This document shows, piece by piece, positions 24,395 to 33,349 of a stretch of 64,000 bases of DNA. Made by a program: the position numbers and the translations under genes. The stretch is from assembly GCF_900996225.1 (NCBI RefSeq), contig NZ_CAAJGL010000101.1, forward strand, positions 62,001 through 126,000. Reading direction: 5' to 3'. The stretch comes from Paraburkholderia sp. BCC1884 (GTDB taxonomy: Bacteria > Pseudomonadota > Gammaproteobacteria > Burkholderiales > Burkholderiaceae). Position 1 is the first letter of the stretch. The number at the start of each line of letters is the position of its first letter. The notes under the pieces were generated by a model. The model had not been told where the DNA came from, searched no databases, and saw only the letters and a list, made by a program, of their open reading frames with translations.

Positions 24395-25093
24395 TCAGTT
24401 TGAATAATCTCGTGCGCCGAAAATGGCGGTGCCGACTCGCACGATGGTCGCGCCTTCCAGTACGGCGGCCTCGAGGTCGCCCGACATGCCCATGGAGAGC
24501 GTGTCGAGTTCGAGTCCGTCGTTACGCAGACGCTCGAACAACTCGCGCAGGTGACGATGCGGCACGCGCTGCTCGTCGATGCCGCCGGCCGGCTCGGGAA
24601 TCGCCATCAGGCCGCGCAAGGCGAGTCCCGGCAGCGCGGCAATCTGCTGCGCGACTTCCACCGCCTCCGGAACGCTGACGCCGCTTTTCGACGCCTCGCC
24701 GCTGACGTTCACCTGCAAGCAAACGTTCAACGGCGGCAGGTGGTCGGGGCGTTGCTCCGACAGCCGCTGCGCGATCTTCAGCCGATCGACGGAATGCACC
24801 CAGTCGAACTGCTCGGCGACCGGCCGCGTCTTGTTCGATTGCAAGGGTCCGATGAAATGCCATTCGATCGACGCCCGCAAATCGGCCAGCGTCTCGATTT
24901 TGGTGAGCGCTTCCTGCACGTAGTTTTCACCGAATGCGCGCTGGCCCGCAACATAAGCGGCGCGCACGTCTTCGGCGGGGAAGGTCTTCGAGACCGCGAG
25001 GAGGGTGATCGAACGCGTATCGCGTCCGGCCACGTGCGCGGCCATGGCGATGCGCTGCTGCACCGCTTCAAGGTTGTGAATCAGATCGGGCAT
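24395..25093 (-). CDS. yggS: PLP homeostasis protein, YggS/PROSC family
   Basis: A 232-residue single-domain alanine-racemase-fold protein that binds pyridoxal phosphate and balances its supply. The PLP lysine lies in ITLLAVSKTFPAEDV. Other marks are GQRAFGENYVQEALTK, WHFIGPLQSNKTRPV, VNVSGEASKSGV and LSMGMSGDLEAAV. The start at 25093 (MPDLIHNLEAVQQ) matches the family; longer frames upstream add unrelated sequence. It lies between glcF (41 bases) and proC (48 bases), and all may share a transcript. Confidence 0.95.
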   Translation of the reverse strand: MPDLIHNLEAVQQRIAMAAHVAGRDTRSITLLAVSKTFPAEDVRAAYVAGQRAFGENYVQEALTKIETLADLRASIEWHFIGPLQSNKTRPVAEQFDWVHSVDRLKIAQRLSEQRPDHLPPLNVCLQVNVSGEASKSGVSVPEAVEVAQQIAALPGLALRGLMAIPEPAGGIDEQRVPHRHLRELFERLRNDGLELDTLSMGMSGDLEAAVLEGATIVRVGTAIFGARDYSN

Positions 25094-25134
25094 GGAGGAA
25101 CGTAACCGGAAGTCGAGCGAAGGCGATAACCGGA

Positions 25135-26361
25135 TTATACGGACAGCATGTGCTCGACCAATTCGATCCAGTGCGCGACCGGCGTCGGCGTACCGCTTTG
25201 CAGATGCGCGATGCAGCCGACATTGGCCGACACGATCACTTGCGGCTCCTGCGCCCTGAGGCGTTCGAGCTTCTGGTCGCGCAACGCATACGAGAGTTTC
25301 GGCTGCGTCAGCGAGTAAGTGCCGGCCGAGCCGCAACACAGATGACTATCGGCGGGCAGGCGTACTTCCACGCCGAGCGCGGCGAGCAGATGCTCGACCT
25401 TGCCGCGCACCTGCTGACCATGCTGCAGCGTGCAGGGCGGATGGTACGCGACCGTATGAATCGAACGACGGCGCGTTTTTACGCGCAGATCTTCTTCAAA
25501 TTCCGGCAGGATCTCCGCGACGTCGCGCGTCAGTTCGACGATGCGGCGCGCCTTTTCCGCGTACGCCGGATCGTGACGCAGCAAGTGTGCGTATTCCTTG
25601 ACCGTCGCGCCGCAGCCGGACGCGTTCATCACGATCGCTTCGACGCCTTGTTCGACGTAAGGCCACCATGCGTCGATGTTGACGCGGAGGTCGTCGAGCG
25701 CGTCGTCGTTGTAGCCGAGATGCAGGCGGATCGCGCCGCAGCAACCCGCGTCGGGCGCGATCACGGTTTCCACGCCCAGTGCGTCGAGCACGCGCGCGGT
25801 GGCGATGTTGACGTTCGGCATCATCGACGGTTGCACGCAGCCGGCCAGCATCAGCATCTTGCGCGGATGTTTCGCGCTCGGCCATTCGAGCGGACGTTGC
25901 CGTGCGGGCACCTTGTCGCGCAATTTTCTCGGCAGAAGGCGGCGGAATTGCTGGCCGAGCCGCATGGTCGGCGTGAACAGCGCGCTGTTCGGCACGAAGC
26001 TCGCGAGCAGACGGCGCGTGAGCCGTTGACCGAGCGGACGCGTGACTTTCTCCTCGGTAATCTTGCGGCCGATTTCGACCAGTCGCCCATACTGCACGCC
26101 CGACGGGCAGGTCGATTCGCAGTTGCGACAGGTCAGGCAACGGTCGAGATGGACCTGAGTGCTGCGCGTGACCGGCGCGCCTTCGACCATCTGCTTGATG
26201 AGGTAGATGCGCCCGCGTGGGCCATCGAGTTCGTCGCCGAGAATCTGGTAGGTCGGGCAAGTCGCGGTGCAGAAACCGCAGTGCACGCAATTGCGCAGTA
26301 TGGCGTCGGCTTCGTCGCCGTCCGGCGTATTGCGAATGAAGTCCGCGAGGTTGGTTTGCAT
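25135..26361 (-). CDS. glcF: Glycolate oxidase iron-sulfur subunit
   Basis: A 408-residue GlcF. Two 4Fe-4S motifs are near the N-terminus: CVHCGFCTATCPTY and CLTCRNCESTCPSGV. Two CCG domains follow, with DAGCCGAIRLHLG and HLCCGSAGTYSLTQP. It relays electrons from the FAD subunits to the membrane quinone pool. The gene starts 8 bases after glcE and matches the E. coli length (407). All cluster cysteines are present, so it should be functional. Confidence 0.96.
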   Translation of the reverse strand: MQTNLADFIRNTPDGDEADAILRNCVHCGFCTATCPTYQILGDELDGPRGRIYLIKQMVEGAPVTRSTQVHLDRCLTCRNCESTCPSGVQYGRLVEIGRKITEEKVTRPLGQRLTRRLLASFVPNSALFTPTMRLGQQFRRLLPRKLRDKVPARQRPLEWPSAKHPRKMLMLAGCVQPSMMPNVNIATARVLDALGVETVIAPDAGCCGAIRLHLGYNDDALDDLRVNIDAWWPYVEQGVEAIVMNASGCGATVKEYAHLLRHDPAYAEKARRIVELTRDVAEILPEFEEDLRVKTRRRSIHTVAYHPPCTLQHGQQVRGKVEHLLAALGVEVRLPADSHLCCGSAGTYSLTQPKLSYALRDQKLERLRAQEPQVIVSANVGCIAHLQSGTPTPVAHWIELVEHMLSV

Positions 26362-26369
26362 CGCGTCGC

Positions 26370-27458
26370 TCAGAAGTCGGGGTAGAGACGGCCGCGATTG
26401 AAGATGCGGGCCGGGTCGAATGCGGTTTTCAGGCCGCGATGGATTTTCATCAGCGGCGCAGGCAGCGGTGTAAAGACGCCGGCGCCGCGGTCGTAGCCGT
26501 GGCCGCTACGGAATATCGTAGCGTGGCCGCCTGCCTGTTTCGCGCTGATGCGCACGGTTTGCGCGTCGGTGTCGGTGATCCACCAGCGCTGGCCGCCGCC
26601 CCATTCCATCAACTGCGCGCCGGGCAATTGCATCGGCTCGGTGATCGTGGGCAACGCGAGTCGCCACAGCGCGGCTTTCGGCGGAATGGCGGCAAAGAAT
26701 GAATCGGTTTGTTCACGTAGACCGGCCCAGAAACGCTCGGCTTCGACGGCATCGACCACCTCGCCGCCAAGCGAGGTGCGTGCCGATTTGACCGCGGCTT
26801 CCGCGCCGCCGAGGCGTACCGCCAGCGTGCCGTGACGCCAGGCGCTCGCGGTGATCGGCAGCGGCCGGCCGCCCCATTCGTTGAGCTTGCGGACCGCGTC
26901 GGTGCCGTTCATTTCGAACTTGAGGGTGGATTCGGCTTGCGGCAGCGGCAGCACTTTGATCGACAGTTCGAGGATCAGCCCGAGCGTGCCGAGCGAGCCC
27001 GCCATCAAACGCGAGACGTCGTAACCGGCGACGTTCTTCACCACCTGCCCGCCGAAATGCAGCTTCTGGCCCTGGCCGTTCATGATGACCGCGCCGAGCA
27101 CGAAGTCGCGCGCCGCACCCGCAGCCGGGCGCCGTGGACCGGCGATGCCCGCCGCGATGCAGCCGCCGAACGTGGCTTGCGGCCCGAAATGCGGCGGCTC
27201 GAAAGCGAGCATCTGATGATGCTCGGCAAGCGCGGCTTCGATCTCCAGCAGCGGTGTGCCCGCGCGCGCGGTGATGACCAGCTCCGCCGGATCGTAGGCA
27301 ATGATGCCGCGATAAGCGCGCGTGTCGAGGATGTCACCTTCCAGCGTCTGACCGTACCAGTCTTTGGTCCCGCCGCCCCGGACGCGCAACGCACGACCTT
27401 CGGCGCTGGCCGAACGCACGCGTTCCGACCAAACGGTGACGATGTCGTCCTCTTCCAT
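26370..27458 (-). CDS. glcE: Glycolate oxidase FAD-binding subunit GlcE
   Basis: A 362-residue PCMH-type FAD protein, the second flavin-like subunit of glycolate oxidase. The FAD-binding part holds LRVRGGGTKDWYGQ near the start and FGPQATFGGCIAAGIAGPRRP further on. The chain ends with FDPARIFNRGRLYPDF, the shared FAD-oxidase ending. It lies between glcD (150 bases upstream) and glcF (8 bases downstream). Length agrees with E. coli GlcE (350). Confidence 0.95.
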   Translation of the reverse strand: MEEDDIVTVWSERVRSASAEGRALRVRGGGTKDWYGQTLEGDILDTRAYRGIIAYDPAELVITARAGTPLLEIEAALAEHHQMLAFEPPHFGPQATFGGCIAAGIAGPRRPAAGAARDFVLGAVIMNGQGQKLHFGGQVVKNVAGYDVSRLMAGSLGTLGLILELSIKVLPLPQAESTLKFEMNGTDAVRKLNEWGGRPLPITASAWRHGTLAVRLGGAEAAVKSARTSLGGEVVDAVEAERFWAGLREQTDSFFAAIPPKAALWRLALPTITEPMQLPGAQLMEWGGGQRWWITDTDAQTVRISAKQAGGHATIFRSGHGYDRGAGVFTPLPAPLMKIHRGLKTAFDPARIFNRGRLYPDF

Positions 27459-27608
27459 GGTGTCCTGCTTCGTTGTGTTTCGATCGATTGTACCGGGCGG
27501 GGGCGCGCTGGCAACCAGGAGCGGACCCGCATCGGGTAATCAGGGTGATGGGGCAGAAAGCCGCGCCGCAGCAGGCTATGCGCGGCGCGTGGCCGATGCG
27601 TGCGTGCG

Positions 27609-29102
27609 CTAGAAGCGCGGCAGGTCGGGATGCGGCAGCAAGCCGCCGCGCACGTGCATCTTGCCGTACTCCGCACAACGTGCCCGGGTGGGAATGCCCT
27701 TGTCGGGATTGAGCAGACCGGGGGCATCGAAAGCACGTTTGACGGCGTGAAAGGCGTCGCGCTCCTCGGGCGAGAACTGCACGCACATCGAATTGATCTT
27801 CTCGATGCCGACGCCGTGTTCGCCCGTTACCGTGCCGCCCAGTTCGACGCAGGCTTCGAGGATGTCGCAACCGAACGCTTCGGCGCGGTGCCACTCGTCC
27901 TGATCGTTGCCGTTGAAGAGGATCAGCGGATGCATGTTGCCGTCGCCGGCATGGAACACGTTGATGCAGCGCAAGGCGTACTTCTGCTCCATGACTTCGA
28001 TGCGCGCCAGCAGCGGCCCGATACTGCGGCGCGGCACGGTGCCGTCCATGCAGTAATAATCCGGCGAAATTCGACCGGCCGCCGGAAAGGCGTTCTTGCG
28101 GCCGGACCAGAAGCGCAGCCGTTCGGTTTCCGTGCGCGAAATCTGGATCCGCGTGGCGCCCTGTTCGCGCAGCACCGCGGTCATGCGGACGATTTCGTCG
28201 GCAACTTCTTCCGGTGTGCCGTCCGATTCGCATAGCAGGATCGCTGCCGCATCGAGGTCGTAACCCGCTTTGACGAATTCTTCGACGGCGCGCGTGGCGG
28301 GTTTGTCCATCATCTCCAGGCCCGCCGGGATGATGCCCGCCGCGATGATTTCGGCGACCGCGGCGCCGCCTTTCACGACGTCGTCGAAGCTGGCCATGAT
28401 GACCTGTGCGGTCTGCGGCTTCGGGATCAGCTTGACGGTGACCTCGGTGACGATCGCGAACATGCCTTCGCTGCCGATCAGCACCGCCAGCAGATCGAGG
28501 CCGGGTGCGTCGGGCGCGAGCGAGCCGAATTCGACGACCTCGCCTTCCATGGTGACGGCGCGCACGCGCAGCACGTTGTGCACGGTGAGGCCGTATTTGA
28601 GGCAATGGACCCCGCCGGAATTCTCCGAGACGTTGCCGCCGATCGTGCAGGCGATCTGCGACGACGGGTCCGGTGCGTAGTACAAGCCGTAAGGCGCGGC
28701 GGCTTCGGAGATCGACAGGTTGCGCACGCCCGGTTGCACCGTGGCGGTTCGCGCATACGAATCGACTTCGACGATCTTTCTGAAACGCGCCAGCGACACT
28801 ACCACGCCATGCCGAATCGGCATGGCCCCGCCGGACAGGCCGGTGCCCGCGCCGCGCGGCACGATCGGCACATCCAGCCGATGACAGATCTGCACGATGC
28901 GCTGCACCTGCGATTCCGTCTCCGGCAAGGCGACCGCGAGCGGCAAACGCCGGTAGGCGGCCAGACCGTCACATTCGTAAGCGACGGTGTCTTCTTCGCG
29001 GTACAGCAGGCAGTGGGTCGGCAAGACGGCCATCAATGCCTGCACGACTTCGCGTTGGCGCCGGGCGAGCACTTCGGCCGTAAGTTCAGCGGGTGCGTTC
29101 AT
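27609..29102 (-). CDS. glcD: Glycolate oxidase FAD-linked subunit GlcD
   Basis: A 497-residue flavoprotein that oxidises glycolate to glyoxylate. The PCMH FAD site has VPRGAGTGLSGGAMP and IGGNVSENSGGVHCLKYG. The C-terminal catalytic part has NVFHAGDGNMHPLILF and TGEHGVGIEKINSM. The ATG at 29102 is preferred (GGAG nine bases upstream, MNAPAELT start); an earlier start would add ten residues. It is first of glcDEF; no glcC regulator or malate synthase gene is nearby. Length equals E. coli GlcD (499). Confidence 0.95.
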   Translation of the reverse strand: MNAPAELTAEVLARRQREVVQALMAVLPTHCLLYREEDTVAYECDGLAAYRRLPLAVALPETESQVQRIVQICHRLDVPIVPRGAGTGLSGGAMPIRHGVVVSLARFRKIVEVDSYARTATVQPGVRNLSISEAAAPYGLYYAPDPSSQIACTIGGNVSENSGGVHCLKYGLTVHNVLRVRAVTMEGEVVEFGSLAPDAPGLDLLAVLIGSEGMFAIVTEVTVKLIPKPQTAQVIMASFDDVVKGGAAVAEIIAAGIIPAGLEMMDKPATRAVEEFVKAGYDLDAAAILLCESDGTPEEVADEIVRMTAVLREQGATRIQISRTETERLRFWSGRKNAFPAAGRISPDYYCMDGTVPRRSIGPLLARIEVMEQKYALRCINVFHAGDGNMHPLILFNGNDQDEWHRAEAFGCDILEACVELGGTVTGEHGVGIEKINSMCVQFSPEERDAFHAVKRAFDAPGLLNPDKGIPTRARCAEYGKMHVRGGLLPHPDLPRF

Positions 29103-29192
29103 GTAACTTGTCTCCTCGTGCCTGTCACCCATCGTGTTTTTTTGGTCTTGCGCGGATGCGTCCGCGGCCAGGCGGCGGACCCGTTTAACGCG

Positions 29193-30608
29193 TCACGCTG
29201 CCCAGCTGAAAATCTTGCCGGGGTTCATCAGATTGTGCGGGTCGAGCGCGTGCTTGATGGAGCGCATCGTGTCGACCGCGACGTCGCCGTGTTCTTCGAG
29301 CAGAAAGCCCATCTTGTGCAGGCCGACGCCGTGCTCGCCGGTACAGGTGCCGTCCATGCGCAGTGCGCGTTGCACGATGCGATGATTCAGGCGCTCGGCT
29401 TCGGCGAGTTCTTCCGGCTTGTCGGGATCGATCAGGATCGCCACGTGGAAGTTGCCGTCGCCGACATGGCCGACGATCGGGCAGGGCAGCGGCGACGCTT
29501 TTAGATCCTCCTCCGTCTCCACCACGCATTCGGCGAGACGCGAGATCGGCACGCAGACATCGGTCGTGACGGCGCGGCAACCGGGCTTCAGTTGCAGCAT
29601 CGCGAAATAGGCGTTGTGGCGGGCGTTCCAGAGACGGCTGCGATCTTCAGGACGGGTGGCCCATTCGAAACCTTCGCCCGAGTTTTGCGCGGTGATTTCC
29701 TGCACCGACTCCGCCTGCTCTTTCACACCGGCTTGCGTGCCGTGGAATTCGAAGAAGAGCGTGGGTGCCTCGCGCAACGTCAGATTCGAATGACGGTTGA
29801 TCGAGCGGATCGCGAGGGCGTCGACGAACTCGACGCGCGCGATCGGCACGCCGATCTGGATCGTTTCGATCACGGCGCGCACGGCATCGCCCATCGACGG
29901 GAATGCGCAGACTGCGGCCGACACCGCTTCCGGTTGCGGATACAGGCGCACGGTGATTTCCGTGATTACGCCGAGCGTGCCTTCCGAGCCGACGAACAGA
30001 CGCGTGAGGTCATAACCCGCCGACGACTTGCGTGCCCGCGTGCCGGTTTTGATCACGCGGCCATCGGCCAGCACGACGGTCAGTCCGAGCACGTTCTCGC
30101 GCATCGTGCCGTAGCGTACGGCATTGGTGCCTGACGCACGCGTGGCCGACATGCCGCCGATACTCGCGTCCGCGCCGGGGTCGATCGGGAAGAACAGGCC
30201 CGTGTCGCGCAGCGCTTCGTTCAGCTGCTTGCGCGAGATGCCGGGTTCGACGGTGACCGTGAGGTCTTCGGCGTTGATCGACAGTACCCGGTTCATTGCC
30301 GACAGATCGATCGACACGCCGCCTTGCACGGCCAGCAAATGGCCTTCGAGCGACGAACCGTTGCCGTAGGGAATGATCGGCACGTTGTACTGGCCGCACA
30401 GCGTGACGATGGTTTGCACGTCTTCGGTCGTATGCGCGAAGACGACGGCGTCGGGCAGTTGGGGATCGAACGGCGACTCGTCGCGGCCATGATGGGCGCG
30501 CACGGCTTCGGCAACCGACACGCGTTCAGCGAAAGCGGCCTTGAGCGCGTTCAGCAATTCAGCGGGAAACGGCCGGCGCAGCGGGGCCGGCGGCACGGGA
30601 TGGTTCAC
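29193..30608 (-). CDS. FAD-binding oxidoreductase, D-lactate/2-hydroxyacid dehydrogenase type
   Basis: A 471-residue flavoprotein paralogous to GlcD. FAD contacts are seen in IIPYGNGSSLEGHLLA and GADASIGGMSATRASGTNAVRYG. Metal and substrate residues lie in VGHVGDGNFHVAILID and TGEHGVGLHKMGFLL. A GTG start at 30608 is chosen because AGGAG sits six bases upstream; an ATG 12 codons earlier lacks one. It resembles cytochrome-linked D-lactate dehydrogenase (LDHD/DLD). It lies 90 bases before glcD, so it may feed the same chain. The true hydroxyacid is uncertain. Confidence 0.9.
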   Translation of the reverse strand: MNHPVPPAPLRRPFPAELLNALKAAFAERVSVAEAVRAHHGRDESPFDPQLPDAVVFAHTTEDVQTIVTLCGQYNVPIIPYGNGSSLEGHLLAVQGGVSIDLSAMNRVLSINAEDLTVTVEPGISRKQLNEALRDTGLFFPIDPGADASIGGMSATRASGTNAVRYGTMRENVLGLTVVLADGRVIKTGTRARKSSAGYDLTRLFVGSEGTLGVITEITVRLYPQPEAVSAAVCAFPSMGDAVRAVIETIQIGVPIARVEFVDALAIRSINRHSNLTLREAPTLFFEFHGTQAGVKEQAESVQEITAQNSGEGFEWATRPEDRSRLWNARHNAYFAMLQLKPGCRAVTTDVCVPISRLAECVVETEEDLKASPLPCPIVGHVGDGNFHVAILIDPDKPEELAEAERLNHRIVQRALRMDGTCTGEHGVGLHKMGFLLEEHGDVAVDTMRSIKHALDPHNLMNPGKIFSWAA

Positions 30609-30705
30609 GCATGTCTCCTGATTTCTGGGCAGAGCGGTATTCACAGCAAGTACTTCATTTTACGCCGTCCGCCCGTGGGCCGGCGTCGGCGCCGGCTTGC
30701 GCTCC

Positions 30706-30711
30706 TATAAT
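30706..30711 (+). promoter_or_regulatory. Possible -10 box of the adenosyltransferase gene
   Basis: A consensus TATAAT lies 72 bases before the start codon in the divergent gap 30609-30782. No matching -35 is visible 16-18 bases upstream, so it is a weak prediction. No cobalamin riboswitch is seen. Confidence 0.35.
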
Positions 30712-30782
30712 GGCGGCGACTTCACGATGCGCGCAATATGGATAAACGCGATGGCATCGTCACTGAATGCATGGGAGACATC

Positions 30783-31337
30783 ATGGGCAATCGTTTGAGC
30801 AAGATCGCAACCCGCACGGGCGACGACGGCACCACCGGACTCGGCGACGGCGCACGCGTGCGCAAGGACAGCGTGCGGATAGCCGCGATTGGCGATGTCG
30901 ACGAACTCAATTCGAACCTCGGCGTGCTGCTGTGTGAAACGTTGCCCGACACGGTGCGCTCGGCGCTGGTGGCGATCCAGCACGACCTGTTCGATCTGGG
31001 CGGCGAATTGTGCATTCCCGGTCATACGATGATCACCGAGCGGCATCTTGCCCAACTCGACGGTTGGCTCGCCGACTACAACGCCGACTTGCCGCCGCTG
31101 AAGGAATTCATTCTGCCGGGCGGCTCGCGCCCGGCGGCGCTGGCGCATGTCTGCCGCACGGTTTGTCGTCGTGCTGAACGGGCGATCGTCGCGTTGGGCG
31201 AGAAGGAACCGCTTAATGCTGCGCCGCGTCAATATGTGAATCGCTTGTCCGATCTGCTGTTCGTGCTTGCGCGCGTGCTCAATCGCGCGGACGGCGGCAT
31301 GGACGTGCTGTGGCAACGCGAGCGCCCGCCCGCCTGA
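30783..31337 (+). CDS. Cob(I)alamin adenosyltransferase, PduO/MMAB type
   Basis: A 184-residue five-helix-bundle enzyme that adds the 5'-deoxyadenosyl group to cobalamin. The ATP-binding loop is TRTGDDGTTGLGDGARVRKD. The second signature is HVCRTVCRRAERAIVAL, with NRLSDLLFVLARVLNR near the end. The start at 30783 follows GGGAG by six bases; an ATG 15 codons earlier has no ribosome site. It stands alone, without other cobalamin genes nearby. Confidence 0.93.
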   Translation: MGNRLSKIATRTGDDGTTGLGDGARVRKDSVRIAAIGDVDELNSNLGVLLCETLPDTVRSALVAIQHDLFDLGGELCIPGHTMITERHLAQLDGWLADYNADLPPLKEFILPGGSRPAALAHVCRTVCRRAERAIVALGEKEPLNAAPRQYVNRLSDLLFVLARVLNRADGGMDVLWQRERPPA

Positions 31338-31385
31338 CACGCTTCCAACAGCGGCTTTGCCTGCGACAATCTGTCGTGGCGAAAG

Positions 31386-31428
31386 CGTCTCCTTAAAGAT
31401 GTATTGTAAATGCATCTTTAAGGAGACG
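31386..31428. promoter_or_regulatory. 43-base palindrome, NsrR-type operator before hmp
   Basis: Two perfect 16-base arms (31386-31401 and 31413-31428) flank an 11-base centre that is itself nearly symmetric, with two mismatched pairs overall. The core AAGATGTATT/AAATGCATCTT matches the NsrR nitric-oxide-repressor consensus known from proteobacterial hmp promoters. The right arm contains the AGGAG ribosome site of hmp at 31421-31425. NsrR binding is inferred; no nsrR gene is in the window. Confidence 0.85.
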
Positions 31429-31433
31429 TACCC

Positions 31434-32639
31434 ATGACCACTCTCACTGCTGATCAGATTGCCCGCGTCAAGGCCACCGTTCCCGTGCTCGCCGAACATG
31501 GCGCGACCATCACGCGGCATTTCTACAAGCGCATGTTTGCACATCATCCCGAGTTGAAGAATGTCTTCAACCAGACGCACCAAAAGAGCGGTAGTCAGCC
31601 GGAAACGCTGGCGCGCGCCGTGTACGCCTATGCCGCGAATATCGACAATCTCGGTGCGCTAGGGCCGACGGTGACGCGCATTGCCAATAAGCACGTCAGC
31701 CTGAATATCCGCCCGGAGCACTACCCGATCGTGGGACGTCACCTGCTCGGCGCAATCGTCGATGTGCTCGGCGACGCCGTCGATCAGGAGACGCTCGGTG
31801 CATGGGAGGTCGCGTACGGCCAACTGGCCAATATCTTTGTCGGCACGGAGGCGAAGTTGTATGAAAGCGCGCCGTGGAGCGGCTTCCGTCCGTTCAGGGT
31901 GGCGCGTAAGGAAGTGGAGAGTGACGAAATCACCTCGTTCTATCTGACGCCTGCGGACGGCTCGCCCGCGTGCGGATTCGAACCCGGCCAGTATCTGAGC
32001 GTGAAGCGTTTCGTGGACGAACTGGGCGTGGATCAGCCACGGCAATACAGTCTCTCCGACGCACCGAACGGCAAGTGGCTGCGGATTTCGGTCAAACGTG
32101 AAGCGGGCCGTGAGGACATCGCGCCCGGCCACGTGTCGAACCTGATGCACGACGGTGTCGAAGTGGGCGCGATCGTGCACGTGAGTGCGCCGATGGGCGA
32201 TTTCATGCTGGATCGCAAGAAAACGACGCCGGTGGTGCTGATGAGCGGCGGGGTAGGCGTGACGCCGATGACTGCGATGCTGTCCACGTTGCTGGCCGAT
32301 CAAAGCGCGCGCAGCGTGACCTTCGCGCATGCATGCCGCAACGGACGCGTGCACGCATTCAAGCAGTGGCTCGACGACGCGATTGCTGCAAGTCCCAACG
32401 TAACCCGCGCGATATTCTACGAAGCGGTTGATGCGGCGGATCGCCTTGGCGTGGACCATGATTTCGAAGGTCGCCTCGACGTGACGAAGATTGCCGACAA
32501 GGTGATCCTGCCCGACGCGGACTACTACATCTGCGGCCCGGTGCCGTTCATGCGTGCCCAATGCGATGCGCTGGCGGCGCTCGGCGTGGACGCCGCGCGC
32601 ATTCACACGGAAGTGTTCGGCTCAGGCGTGGTTCAGTAA
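31434..32639 (+). CDS. hmp: Flavohaemoglobin, nitric oxide dioxygenase
   Basis: A 401-residue protein with an N-terminal globin (about 1-140), an FAD domain (about 150-255) and a C-terminal NAD domain. Proximal haem His87 lies in NKHVSLNI, and the distal Tyr31 and Gln55 are present. RQYSLSDAP binds FAD, and MSGGVGVTPMTAML binds the nicotinamide cofactor. It turns nitric oxide into nitrate. An almost perfect NsrR-type palindrome lies directly upstream, so induction by nitric oxide is very likely. Length matches E. coli Hmp (396). Confidence 0.97.
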   Translation: MTTLTADQIARVKATVPVLAEHGATITRHFYKRMFAHHPELKNVFNQTHQKSGSQPETLARAVYAYAANIDNLGALGPTVTRIANKHVSLNIRPEHYPIVGRHLLGAIVDVLGDAVDQETLGAWEVAYGQLANIFVGTEAKLYESAPWSGFRPFRVARKEVESDEITSFYLTPADGSPACGFEPGQYLSVKRFVDELGVDQPRQYSLSDAPNGKWLRISVKREAGREDIAPGHVSNLMHDGVEVGAIVHVSAPMGDFMLDRKKTTPVVLMSGGVGVTPMTAMLSTLLADQSARSVTFAHACRNGRVHAFKQWLDDAIAASPNVTRAIFYEAVDAADRLGVDHDFEGRLDVTKIADKVILPDADYYICGPVPFMRAQCDALAALGVDAARIHTEVFGSGVVQ

Positions 32640-32673
32640 ATCAATACCGGTGACGCATGGCGAGTCGCGCGCC

Positions 32674-33006
32674 TCAGCCGACCGCCAGCGTGACCGGCTT
32701 GCCGATGCGTCCCAACATTTCGACCAGCGTATCGATGGTGAACTTGGTGGTCTTTTTGTTAACCACGTCGGATACGCGCGGGCGCGAGACCATCAGAATC
32801 TCAGCGGCCTCAGCCTGCTTCAATTGATGCTGGTCGATCCAGCTCGAGAGCTCGGTCATGAGTTGCTCCTTGAGCAGGCGCGTGTCGTTGATTTCCTTTT
32901 GCGACGCGGCGTGCAGGCGTCTCGCTTCTTCCGTGGAAAAGCCGAGTTCGAGAAACACATTGGCACCGGGCTTGGTCACGTGACGAATTTTTGTGTCGAT
33001 CGTCAT
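32674..33006 (-). CDS. XRE/HigA-type antitoxin
   Basis: A 110-residue protein. Its C-terminal two-thirds is a helix-turn-helix: LKQAEAAEILMVSRPRVSDVV, then TIDTLVEMLGRIGKPV, as in HigA2/XRE antitoxins. The N-terminal 35 residues (FLELGFSTEEARRLHAASQ) form the family's dimer/toxin-binding segment. It starts three bases after the toxin stop, so the pair is translationally coupled. It probably represses its own operon. AT content is higher than in the neighbours, which fits an acquired module. Confidence 0.88.
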   Translation of the reverse strand: MTIDTKIRHVTKPGANVFLELGFSTEEARRLHAASQKEINDTRLLKEQLMTELSSWIDQHQLKQAEAAEILMVSRPRVSDVVNKKTTKFTIDTLVEMLGRIGKPVTLAVG

Positions 33007-33009
33007 TTC

Positions 33010-33348
33010 TTAAGGTTTCCTATGGTTAACGATGGCGCGATACCGCGTTTCCGCAATCTCTCTATCACGGTGACTCAACTGCTGAGTCTTCTTCTGGAAG
33101 CAATGCAGTACATAAAACGCTTCGGGAAATTTCGATATGTACATCACGCGAAAAATACCGTCTGGATCTCTGATGCGGATTTCACGCGTGCCCGCGCCAA
33201 TCGAGTCCAGTGCCTTCCAGTCGTCGGGGTCTAAACCTGCCTGAATCTTGCCAAGCTGAAACCCGGCAAGTCGACGCGGCTCGATGGGGAAGGCGAGTAA
33301 ATCGCGATAGCTGGAACCTAACCAGCGAATTTCTTTTTCGTCCCGCAT
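33010..33348 (-). CDS. RelE/HigB-superfamily toxin
   Basis: A 112-residue toxin-like protein placed before its antitoxin, the order typical of higBA and related pairs. The core WLGSSYRDLLAFP, then GTREIRIRDPDGIFRVMYISK and AFYVLHCFQKKTQQL, is the Gp49/HigB form of the RelE fold. Such toxins cut mRNA in the ribosome. Basic and aromatic residues are kept, but cleavage activity cannot be judged. It has its own promoter at 33370-33398. Confidence 0.88.
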   Translation of the reverse strand: MRDEKEIRWLGSSYRDLLAFPIEPRRLAGFQLGKIQAGLDPDDWKALDSIGAGTREIRIRDPDGIFRVMYISKFPEAFYVLHCFQKKTQQLSHRDREIAETRYRAIVNHRKP

Positions 33349-33349
33349 G

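Noticed and set aside
30609..30782. Cobalamin riboswitch before the adenosyltransferase
   Set aside because: The gap is too short and lacks the conserved B12-box words.
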